DNA of 7,595 bases. Source: Oscillospiraceae bacterium (GTDB lineage Bacteria; Bacillota; Clostridia; Oscillospirales; Oscillospiraceae). The stretch covers positions 1-7,595 of the forward strand of contig JAKSPP010000071.1 of NCBI GenBank assembly GCA_024404735.1, read 5' to 3'. The notes beneath the pieces are model-generated. The model was given only the letters and a program-made list of their open reading frames with translations, was not told the DNA's origin and did not search any database. The position numbers and the translations under genes were made by a program. Within the stretch, counting starts at the first letter, position 1, and each line of letters starts with the position of its first letter. Positions 1 to 5,643 of the stretch are shown piece after piece.

Positions 1-537
1 GGCAAAGAATAGAGCGGGCTTGGATGTGTACCAGAGGAAGTCGTGGAGGCTCAGTGCGGCAGAACCGCCAAGAAGGATGGAGGTGGTGTCACCGACCAGT
101 GTTGCGGCACCCTGAAGGTTTGAGGATACGGATATAGCGATAATCATACTTACGGGACTTATTTTGAGACGCTTTGCAATTGCAAGAGCAACAGGGGCAA
201 TCATAAGAACCGTTGCAACGTTATCTATAAATGCAGATACAACTCCCGCAAAAAGAGAAAGGATGATTATTGCCCATTTTACATTGGGGACCTTCTCTAT
301 TATTATGTCGCTTAAAAGATTCGGCATTCCGGAATCAATTACCAGAGCAACAGTTCCCATTGTACCGCCTATCATAAGAAGCACATTGAAATCAATGGAG
401 AAGAAAGCCTCCTTTATTCCTATGATTCCCGTTACAATGAAAATCAAAGCCGAGCAAAGGGCTATTATCGGCCTTTTTTTCGGAATCGTAAACATAAGTA
501 CATATGTTAGAACGAAAAGAATAATAGCAAGCGTCAT
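1..537 (-). CDS. ArsB/NhaD/SLC13-type ion permease (N-terminal part, cut by window edge)
   Basis: Open for 179 codons from an ATG at 537 to the window edge, so the C-terminal half or more is missing. The start is supported by AAGGAG at 549-554, 11 bases upstream. The visible protein is very hydrophobic, with segments near residues 3-18, 24-40, 50-67, 88-105, 107-121 and 129-146, as expected of an inner-membrane transporter. The stretch SAFIDNVATVLMIAPVALAI (101-120) and the following QGAATLVGD (142-150) match the ArsB/NhaD/CitM superfamily, where the second motif usually continues as GDPPNI; here it reads GDTTSILLGG. Members carry arsenite, Na+/H+, citrate or other anions, and sequence alone does not decide the substrate. 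The 5' region carries a yybP-ykoY Mn2+ riboswitch, which suggests (inference) a role in manganese export or in a response to manganese. Family call fairly sure, substrate unknown. Confidence 0.85.
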   Translation of the reverse strand, partial: MTLAIILFVLTYVLMFTIPKKRPIIALCSALIFIVTGIIGIKEAFFSIDFNVLLMIGGTMGTVALVIDSGMPNLLSDIIIEKVPNVKWAIIILSLFAGVVSAFIDNVATVLMIAPVALAIAKRLKISPVSMIIAISVSSNLQGAATLVGDTTSILLGGSAALSLHDFLWYTSKPALFFA

Positions 538-572
538 TACGGGTTTAACTCCTTGAATTTGCAAAAATATAT

Positions 573-607
573 AAAAAAACCGGGCCGGCCTTTTCCGCCG
601 CACCCGA
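573..607 (-). terminator. Intrinsic terminator in the permease leader (riboswitch expression platform)
   Basis: On the minus strand, bases 607-580 fold into a GC-rich stem: TCGGGT pairs with GCCCGG, then after a bulged G, CGGC pairs with GCCG, closing a small GGAAAAG loop. Seven T residues follow at 579-573. It sits 18 bases before the ribosome binding site of the permease and downstream of the Mn2+ aptamer, so it most likely acts as a conditional terminator. No gene ends here that would need an ordinary terminator. Confidence 0.75.
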
Positions 608-632
608 GCAAATAAGGGCATACATGCACAGC

Positions 633-655
633 AAAAAAGACTGATGCATGAGTCT
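633..655 (-). terminator. Weak hairpin plus T-run overlapping the aptamer 3' strand
   Basis: On the minus strand AGACT (655-651 region) can pair with AGTCT (642-638 region) around the loop CATGCATC, followed by a run of Ts to 633. The 5' arm lies inside the conserved GCGAGACT element of the riboswitch, so this hairpin and the folded aptamer exclude each other. The stem has only five pairs, so it may be a switching intermediate rather than a full terminator. CATGCA in its loop can also pair with TGCATG further downstream (about 623-628). Confidence 0.35.
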
Positions 656-751
656 CGCAAATTAAAGCAAGCCAGACGGACTTTCAATTAATGCCCGACG
701 AGGTTGTTGACTTGCTACGCCCCAAAGAAGCGCTTGCTACTCCCCCAAGAT
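645..751 (-). promoter_or_regulatory. yybP-ykoY (Mn2+) riboswitch aptamer
   Basis: The minus strand carries the family's hallmark GGGGAGTAGC (745-736). A P2 hairpin follows, in which GCGCTTC (733-727) pairs with GGGGCGT (723-717) over a TTT loop. Next is a long arm, AGCAAGTC (716-709) with GGCTTGCT (673-666), enclosing GTCAACAACCTCGT and an inner CGGGC/GTCCG hairpin. The second hallmark, GCGAGAC (658-652), follows. P1 can form between TGGG (747-744) and CTCA (652-649). The element order and both conserved loop strands match the known yybP-ykoY manganese sensors, including the GTCAAC segment as I recall it from the E. coli mntP leader. The predicted transcript start lies just before P1. The aptamer precedes a terminator and an ion permease gene. 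The call rests on motif memory, not on a covariance-model search. Confidence 0.85.
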
Positions 752-757
752 GGTTTT

Positions 758-786
758 ATGCTAACATATTGAAGACTTTTTGTCAA
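758..786 (-). promoter_or_regulatory. Sigma-A promoter of the permease/riboswitch transcript
   Basis: On the minus strand a perfect -35 TTGACA (786-781) is followed, after exactly 17 bases, by TAGCAT (763-758) as -10. The predicted start is near 751, immediately before the 5' strand of riboswitch helix P1, so promoter and aptamer predictions agree. Confidence 0.75.
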
Positions 787-830
787 CAGCAAAACACACC
801 CGTATTACCTTTATTGCCTTTGCATATGGC
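787..830. other. Short spacer without recognisable features
   Basis: The gene-free stretch 538-886 is filled by the permease leader, promoter and the aspartokinase terminator, except for this AT-rich piece. I see no ORF, repeat or promoter-like signal in it. Confidence 0.6.
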
Positions 831-867
831 AAAAGCTCCTGCGGTTTATTCTTCCGCAGGAGCTTTT
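831..867 (-). terminator. Terminator after the aspartokinase gene
   Basis: A perfect 14-bp inverted repeat (831-844 with 854-867) has a 9-base loop; the stem core is AGCTCCTGCGG. It begins 20 bases after the aspartokinase stop codon. On the minus strand the stem ends in TTTT; on the plus strand it ends in TTTTTAA, so it could work in both directions. It separates the amino-acid operon from the permease promoter a few tens of bases further on. Confidence 0.85.
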
Positions 868-886
868 TAATAATAAAATGTGTGGA

Positions 887-2092
887 TTAGCCGAAGAATT
901 TGTCGTGAATTGCACTGACAGCCTTGTCGGTGTCGGCCTTTGCGATGAGAACGGAGATTTTGATTTCACTGGTGGAAATCATCTGGATATTAACTCTTGC
1001 CTGAGAAAGAGCCTCGAAGAGATTGGAAGCAACGCCGGCATCCGTTACCATTCCGGCACCTACGATGGATACCTTTGCAACGTTTTCATCAACAACGATT
1101 TCCTTGCAGCCGAGGTATTCCTTCTGCTCATTGAGGATTGCGAGAGTGTCTGCGGAATCCTTGGAATGAACAGTGAAGCTGATGTCATTTGTACCTTCCT
1201 TGGAGAGGGACTGAATAATGATATCAACATTGATATTTGCTTTTCCGAGGTGTCTGAAAAGCTTGAAAGCGATGCCGGGCTCATCGGGGAGACCTACGAC
1301 AGTAAATCTTGCAATATTATCGTCCTTTGCGACGCCGGAAATGACCATACGTTCCATTTTACTTACTATCTCCTTAACTTTGGTTCCGGGGGTTCTTATG
1401 TAGCTGGAAAGAACCTCCATATCAACATTATATTTTTTTGCCATTTCAACAGATCTGTTATGAAGAACCTGAGAACCGCAGGAAGCGAGCTCAAGCATCT
1501 CGTCATAGGTAATCTCATTGAGCTTTTTTCCGTTTGCAACGTTGCGGAGGTATGCAGTGTATACGCCTTCGACGTCGGTATAAATCTGGCACTTATCGGC
1601 GTGGAGAACAGCTGCTATTGCTACGGCAGAGGTATCGGAGCCACCGCGGCCGAGAGTTGTGATATCCTCATACTTGTTTACACCCTGGAAGCCTGTTATA
1701 AGAACAACACGGCGCTTATCAAGCTCTCTTCTGATACGCTCTGTGGAAATGTCCTTAATCTTGGCATCGGAGTAAACACTGTTGGTATGGAATCCGACCT
1801 GCCATGCGTTAAGGCTTACAACGGGAATGCGCATTTTCTCAAGCTGCATAGCCATAAGTGCAACGGACATCTGCTCACCTACAGACAGAAGCATATCCAT
1901 TTCACGCTTGGAGGGATTGGGATTAATCTCATGTGCCTTATCTATGAGATCATCGGTGGTATCTCCCTGTGCAGACAGAACAACGACGAGCTCATGGCCC
2001 TCGTTATAATAATCTGCGATGCGGTTTGCAACATTCTCAATGCGCTCTGCATTGGCAACGGAGCTTCCGCCGTATTTCTGAACAATAAGCAT
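887..2092 (-). CDS. lysC: Aspartokinase with two ACT domains
   Basis: Cytosolic enzyme (401 aa, full length) that phosphorylates L-aspartate to aspartyl-4-phosphate, the first step towards lysine, threonine and methionine. The kinase domain (about 1-245) shows KYGGSS at 6-11, the GEQMS stretch near 72-76, GRGGSDTSA at 148-156 and TDVEGVYTA at 172-180. Two ACT domains follow (about 262-325 and 338-400), the usual site of feedback by lysine and/or threonine. The ATG has GAGG about 10 bases upstream. It lies 16 bases after hom, so the two are co-transcribed. Oddities: the usual DPR after GVYTA reads YLR (181-183), and GxKVLHPR reads GSQVLHNR (206-213). An in-frame ATG at codon 246 (1357) is preceded by AAGGAGAT and could give a separate ACT-only subunit, as known for B. 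subtilis lysC. A lysC- or dapG-type isozyme cannot be told apart here. Confidence 0.95.
   Translation of the reverse strand: MLIVQKYGGSSVANAERIENVANRIADYYNEGHELVVVLSAQGDTTDDLIDKAHEINPNPSKREMDMLLSVGEQMSVALMAMQLEKMRIPVVSLNAWQVGFHTNSVYSDAKIKDISTERIRRELDKRRVVLITGFQGVNKYEDITTLGRGGSDTSAVAIAAVLHADKCQIYTDVEGVYTAYLRNVANGKKLNEITYDEMLELASCGSQVLHNRSVEMAKKYNVDMEVLSSYIRTPGTKVKEIVSKMERMVISGVAKDDNIARFTVVGLPDEPGIAFKLFRHLGKANINVDIIIQSLSKEGTNDISFTVHSKDSADTLAILNEQKEYLGCKEIVVDENVAKVSIVGAGMVTDAGVASNLFEALSQARVNIQMISTSEIKISVLIAKADTDKAVSAIHDKFFG
1357..1375 (-). promoter_or_regulatory. Possible internal ribosome binding site and ATG for an aspartokinase beta subunit
   Basis: Inside the aspartokinase gene, AAGGAGAT (1375-1368, minus strand) lies 12 bases (from AAGGAG) before an in-frame ATG at 1357-1355, codon 246. 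Translation from here would give 156 residues made almost only of the two ACT domains. B. subtilis aspartokinase II is known to make such a beta subunit from an internal start at about the same codon. The AAG GAG also simply encodes Lys-Glu and the spacing is long, so chance is possible. Confidence 0.4.
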
Positions 2093-2108
2093 AATACTAT
2101 AACCTCGT

Positions 2109-3293
2109 TTAGTCTAAAATTCTGTAGCTTGCGATTATTTCGGCACCTTCAAAGAGAGCGGAGAGTGCCTTATTGTCAATGCTGTCTGTAATGACATAGC
2201 TTACTCCGTCGAACTCACCCTGAGCAGGAACGGAAGCATTACCCTTAAATGCAACATAACGTCTGGATTTAAGATTGTCGATATCTCCCCACTCCTCGGG
2301 ACGGAACTCACCCCAGGAGGGGTAGGCTTTTCCGTCTGCAAGGCGAACAGTGTCGATTATATCTCCGACAACTGCGGAGGCCGTGGGACGTCTTCCTGCG
2401 CCGGGACCGGCGAGAACAACCTCGTTAACATAATCGCCGATAATGGACACGGCATTCATAACACCGTTAATTCCGGCGAGAACATTTGAATTAGGGACAA
2501 AGTGAGGGGCAACATAGGCATATACCTTACCGTCCTCACCTCTTAATGTACGGCCGAGAAGCTTTACGGCATAGCCGAGAGAGGCAGCGGCCTTCGTATC
2601 TTCAACCGTGATGTTTGTGATACCCTCTGTGGATACGATTTCCGTGGGAACATTGAAGCCGTATGCCAGATCGGCGAGAATGCAGATTTTTCTGCAGGCA
2701 TCGATTCCTTCAACATCGGCTGCGGGGTTTTTCTCGGCATAACCGAGAGCCTGAGCCTCTGCAAGTGCATCGGCAAATGCCGTACCCTTTGTAAGCATTT
2801 CGTTCAGGATGTAGTTAGTGGTTCCGTTGATGATTCCGCGGATTTCGATAAAATCGTTGCCATCGAGGCAGGTGCGCAGAGGACGCAGGAGAGGAATTCC
2901 GCCGCCTACGGAGGCCTCGAAAAGCAGCATTACATTGTTTTCCTTTGCAAGGGCAAGAAGCTCAAGACCTCTGTCGGCAATCATTTCCTTATTGCAGGTG
3001 CAGACATGCTTTCCGGCCTTAAGGCAGCGCTTTACAAAATCATAGGCAATGGTCTTTCCGCCGATGCATTCCGTTACAACGTATACCTCGGGGTCGTTCA
3101 AGATGATATCAATGTCGTGAATTACCTTATCTCCGAGGGGATGGTCGGGAAACTCACGAACATCGAGAATATATTTAAGCTCGACGGGGATTTCCTCTGA
3201 TTCTGTTCTGAGGCAAACCTTGCCGGCTGCAAGCATTTCCGCAACGCCTGTTCCGACAATACCGAAGCCCATACATGCGGCCTTCTTTACCAT
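2109..3293 (-). CDS. hom: Homoserine dehydrogenase, short form without a typical ACT domain
   Basis: NAD(P)H-dependent cytosolic enzyme (394 aa) that reduces aspartate semialdehyde to homoserine, the branch point to threonine and methionine. The Rossmann motif GFGIVG is at 9-14, TCNK at 99-102 and GTTNYIL at 157-163. The catalytic signature GYAEKNP...DVEGIDACRK (184-202) contains the expected Asp198 and Lys202, and GPGAGRRPTASAV (296-308) closes the core. The ATG at 3293 is chosen over an upstream in-frame ATG at 3317, because AGGAG lies 8 bases before it and nothing similar precedes 3317. After residue 311 only about 83 residues remain. They lack the D-x-PG loop of the usual C-terminal ACT domain, so feedback control may be absent or supplied by the ACT protein encoded 49 bases upstream. 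Aspartokinase follows after 16 bases. Confidence 0.95.
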   Translation of the reverse strand: MVKKAACMGFGIVGTGVAEMLAAGKVCLRTESEEIPVELKYILDVREFPDHPLGDKVIHDIDIILNDPEVYVVTECIGGKTIAYDFVKRCLKAGKHVCTCNKEMIADRGLELLALAKENNVMLLFEASVGGGIPLLRPLRTCLDGNDFIEIRGIINGTTNYILNEMLTKGTAFADALAEAQALGYAEKNPAADVEGIDACRKICILADLAYGFNVPTEIVSTEGITNITVEDTKAAASLGYAVKLLGRTLRGEDGKVYAYVAPHFVPNSNVLAGINGVMNAVSIIGDYVNEVVLAGPGAGRRPTASAVVGDIIDTVRLADGKAYPSWGEFRPEEWGDIDNLKSRRYVAFKGNASVPAQGEFDGVSYVITDSIDNKALSALFEGAEIIASYRILD

Positions 3294-3317
3294 AATCACT
3301 TCTCCTGTTGTATTCAA

Positions 3318-3346
3318 ATTATATATTAAGCACTGTTAATTATCAG
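3318..3346 (-). promoter_or_regulatory. Possible secondary promoter for hom-lysC
   Basis: In the 49-base gap before hom, the minus strand has a perfect -10 TATAAT (3323-3318). A weak -35 CTGATA (3346-3341) lies 17 bases upstream and overlaps the stop codon of the upstream gene. The spacer contains the inverted repeat ATTAA-N6-TTAAT (3325-3340). A start near 3311 would leave a short leader that still holds the hom ribosome binding site. AT-rich gaps produce such matches easily, so this is tentative. Confidence 0.35.
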
Positions 3347-3783
3347 TTTGCAAGAATCTCTACTCGCAGAACAGATTCAATCATCCGAAGCTTTTCACTG
3401 ATTTCAACCGGTGAAACCTCCATTCCACCGCAGATGAAGGAAATCGTAATAATTGCGGCACCGTTTGTGGGGATAGACTGATTGATTGTAATAATATTCG
3501 CGTCGACCGCCGCAAAAACAGATAAAACCGAGACCAGAGTCCCGGGTCTGTCCATCGTGAGAATGCTTAGGGTCATTGTTTCATCACGCTTCATATTGCG
3601 AAGAGGAGAAACAAAGTCCTTGTACTTGTAGAATGCACTTCTGGAAATTCCGACAGTCTCAACAGCCTTTGCGATTGTATCCGCCTCACCCGTTGATAAG
3701 AGACGCTTTGCCTCGCATACCTTGATGAAAACCTCCGGAAGAACCGAAGCATCAACTATATATTGCCTGTGAGTATTGCTCAA
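3343..3783 (-). CDS. UPF0735/PheB-type protein: helix-turn-helix plus ACT domain
   Basis: A 146-residue protein of the family that includes B. subtilis PheB. An N-terminal segment matches the family pattern (IVDASVLPE, 9-17). A helix-turn-helix-like part follows (about 33-57, with GISRSAFYKYKD), then an ACT domain (about 68-144) with the DRPG turn at 78-81 and NQSIP at 101-105. ACT domains bind amino acids, and the HTH-like part suggests regulation, but no biochemical role is established. Start choice: a GTG at 3795 overlaps the GGAGG (3799-3795) that must be the ribosome binding site. The TTG at 3783, 11 bases after it, gives the usual family length and N-terminus, so I use it. It is first in an operon with hom and the aspartokinase gene, which points to sensing or modulating threonine-family synthesis (inference). 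Similar ACT protein/hom pairs are common in Clostridia. Confidence 0.88.
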   Translation of the reverse strand: MSNTHRQYIVDASVLPEVFIKVCEAKRLLSTGEADTIAKAVETVGISRSAFYKYKDFVSPLRNMKRDETMTLSILTMDRPGTLVSVLSVFAAVDANIITINQSIPTNGAAIITISFICGGMEVSPVEISEKLRMIESVLRVEILAN

Positions 3784-3825
3784 GTGTATGTCCACCTCCG
3801 AAGCACATTTGTTTTCGGTGTGAAC

Positions 3826-3854
3826 ATATTAGCACTATTTTTTCACTCTTGCAA
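3826..3854 (-). promoter_or_regulatory. Sigma-A promoter of the ACT protein/hom/lysC operon
   Basis: Minus strand: -35 TTGCAA (3854-3849), 17-base spacer, -10 TAATAT (3831-3826) preceded by TGC, an extended -10. The start would be near 3819, giving a leader of about 36 bases. That is too short for a T-box or a lysine riboswitch, so control must act on this promoter or post-translationally. Confidence 0.75.
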
Positions 3855-3918
3855 CATATTTTTGCGCCGAATAATGCCAATAATAATAACAGATATTAGT
3901 CACATTATACAAAATAGC

Positions 3919-3954
3919 AAAACTGCTTTGACACTAAAATAACAAAGCAGTTTT
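3919..3954 (-). terminator. Terminator after birA, overlapping its stop codon
   Basis: A perfect 12-bp inverted repeat, AAAACTGCTTTG (3919-3930) with CAAAGCAGTTTT (3943-3954), has a 12-base loop. On the minus strand the hairpin arm begins within the last two bases read for the birA stop codon and ends with TTTT. The stem is A/T-rich at both ends and the T-run is short, so it may be leaky. The promoter of the next operon lies within 65 bases. Confidence 0.7.
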
Positions 3955-4708
3955 ATGTATAGCCGTACATTCCCCTTACACTTGCCTCTCCGTAACGAAG
4001 AATGTCTCTTTTTCCGTTGGGGAGTCTTATTACAAGACCGAAATCCTCATCTATCTCCTCCGCAAAAGCCCTGAAGCTTTCATCTCCTCTTTTACAGAAA
4101 ATTTCATTGCCGGGTGTGATGCACAGCTGCCTGTAATCGGCGATATATTCTTTTTTATTGTTCGGGAAACCCGATAAAAGTGCATTGAGTTCATTAATAA
4201 AAAAGGGTGAAATCTCCTCGGGGGAAAACTGCTTCCCCGTCTCCTCTTCTATACAGGTTGCCTTGTCGGAGAGCTCCTGCGGAAGGGCTCCGGAAAGCAG
4301 ATTGATTCCTATTCCCGTTATTATATAATCCGCCTTCCCGCCCTTGAAGGCGGTTTCCGTCAGTATTCCCCCAAGCTTTTTCTTTCCGGAAATAATGTCA
4401 TTAATCCATTTAATTCTCGGAGAAAGCCCGCTGAAGGCTTCAATCGCCCTGCATACCGCGACGGCAACCATAGGAGTTACATCTGCGCAGAGATAGGAAG
4501 GACAGTCGGGCCGAAGAAGATAAGACAGATACAGTCCCGCACCTTTAGGAGATTCGAAGCTTCTTCTGTACATCCCCCGTCCCGCAGTCTGCTCAAGCGC
4601 AACTACAGCTGTTCCGGAAGGTGCCCCGGAGACTGCCAGTTCCTTAAGATATGTATTTGTGGAGTCAACAGACTCGAGAATAACAGGCATATCCATAGCT
4701 TTTTCCAT
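3953..4708 (-). CDS. birA: Biotin--[acetyl-CoA carboxylase] ligase, group I without DNA-binding domain
   Basis: Makes biotinyl-5'-AMP and transfers biotin to the lysine of biotin carboxyl carrier domains, mainly of acyl-CoA carboxylases. The catalytic core shows DSTNTYLKELA (15-25), the biotinyl-AMP loop GRGMYRRSF (43-51, usually GRGRRGRxW), KWIND (100-104, usually KWPND), KKLGGIL (110-116) and GIGIN (132-136). The small C-terminal domain ends with the typical GEASVRGMYG. No N-terminal helix-turn-helix is present, so it cannot repress biotin genes as E. coli BirA does. The start is uncertain. The ATG at 4708 gives 251 residues, an ATG at 4696 has a weak GGAAA before it, and a TTG at 4729 is possible. 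None has a good ribosome binding site. The preceding radical SAM gene stops at 4753, so translational coupling is likely. Confidence 0.9.
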   Translation of the reverse strand: MEKAMDMPVILESVDSTNTYLKELAVSGAPSGTAVVALEQTAGRGMYRRSFESPKGAGLYLSYLLRPDCPSYLCADVTPMVAVAVCRAIEAFSGLSPRIKWINDIISGKKKLGGILTETAFKGGKADYIITGIGINLLSGALPQELSDKATCIEEETGKQFSPEEISPFFINELNALLSGFPNNKKEYIADYRQLCITPGNEIFCKRGDESFRAFAEEIDEDFGLVIRLPNGKRDILRYGEASVRGMYGYT

Positions 4709-4752
4709 TTCATTAAATAATAGGAACAAATACGATAAAAATAAGCTGTATT

Positions 4753-5643
4753 TTATTTCATTTCGCTGCGGGGAAGCATTCTTTTTCTTATTTCATTGAG
4801 CACTCTTTTTTTGTCTCCGCTCCAGGCGGGTGCAATCAAATCCCTTTTCGCCCCGTCTCCGGTAAGGCGGTGGACAATGATATCATCACGAAGAACGGAA
4901 ACGCAGGCCTCAAGGATATCAATATATTCGGAAAGAGAGAGTGGCAAAACATTACCTCTGTCATATTCCCCCGCAAGGTCCGTTCCTTTAAGAATATGAA
5001 GAAGCTGAAGCTTGATTCCGTCAGAACCAATGTCCGAAATATATTTTGCTGTTTTAACGGCATCATCGGCAGTTTCCTCGGGAAGGCCGATTATCATATG
5101 CGTCACGGTTTCTATGTTCGCGACCTTAAGCCTTCTTACGGCATCATCATAAACCGAGAGAGGGTATCCCCTTCTGATATACTTTGCAGTATGCTCGTTT
5201 ACTGTTTGAAGGCCAAGCTCAACCCACAGGGGCTTCACGGCATTAAGCTCCGACAGAAGCTCTATTTTTTCCTGCTCAAGGCAGTCGGGCATTGTTGCAA
5301 TTGCAAGCCCGAATATTTCGGGAAGAGAAACAGCCTCCTCAAAAATCTCCCGAAGCATCGATACAGGAGCATAGGTGTTTGTAAAGCTCTGAAAATAAAG
5401 AATATATTTTCCGCCCTTGTTTTTGCTCTCAACAAGAGCCTTTGCACGGTTTACCTTTTCCCGAAGGCTGCATCCTGCGGGAGCGAAGTCCCCGGAGCCT
5501 CTTCCGGAGCAGAAAATACAGCCTCCTGTATCTATTTTTCCGTCTCTGTTCGGACAGGTAAAGCCCCCGTCAACGGAGAGCTTATACACCTTGCAGCCGA
5601 AGCGTTTTTTCAGTTCATCATTAAGAGAGTTATAGTAAATCAT
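4753..5643 (-). CDS. TIGR01212 family radical SAM protein (YtqA/YhcC-like)
   Basis: A 296-residue protein expected to bind a 4Fe-4S cluster and cleave S-adenosylmethionine to a radical. Near the N-terminus, FTCPNRDG (28-35) and GGCIFC (40-45) supply three cysteines (30, 42, 45) in the spacing of the TIGR01212/Elp3-like group, not the classic CxxxCxxC. Further family features are YFQSFTNTY (83-91), GLQTVNEHTAKYIRRG and the HMIIGLPEE stretch. The length is normal. Relatives include E. coli YhcC and B. subtilis YtqA; the reaction is not firmly known. The ATG overlaps the stop of the TtcA-like gene (ATGA), so the two are translationally coupled. This placement next to a tRNA-thiolating enzyme fits a tRNA-modification role, but that is inference. 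Family call very sure, function open. Confidence 0.92.
   Translation of the reverse strand: MIYYNSLNDELKKRFGCKVYKLSVDGGFTCPNRDGKIDTGGCIFCSGRGSGDFAPAGCSLREKVNRAKALVESKNKGGKYILYFQSFTNTYAPVSMLREIFEEAVSLPEIFGLAIATMPDCLEQEKIELLSELNAVKPLWVELGLQTVNEHTAKYIRRGYPLSVYDDAVRRLKVANIETVTHMIIGLPEETADDAVKTAKYISDIGSDGIKLQLLHILKGTDLAGEYDRGNVLPLSLSEYIDILEACVSVLRDDIIVHRLTGDGAKRDLIAPAWSGDKKRVLNEIRKRMLPRSEMK

Noticed and set aside
164..556. Plus-strand ORF of 130 codons near the left edge
   Set aside because: The minus strand here encodes a clear multi-span permease with ArsB/NhaD motifs and a ribosome binding site; this ORF is its shadow.
878..2191. Long plus-strand ORF of 437 codons antisense to aspartokinase
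   Set aside because: Its frame mirrors the codon pattern of the clear lysC gene; the product is Cys/Asn/Ile-rich, matches no family I know, and has no convincing start signal. It also reads through the hom/lysC junction and into hom.
3294..3317. Longer N-terminus of homoserine dehydrogenase from the ATG at 3317
   Set aside because: No ribosome binding site precedes it, and the extra eight residues would cover the good AGGAG used by the ATG at 3293.
3784..3952. T-box or lysine riboswitch before the ACT protein/hom/lysC operon
   Set aside because: The predicted leader is only about 36 bases, there is no T-box sequence or terminator/antiterminator pair, and the hairpin at 3919-3954 lies upstream of the promoter.
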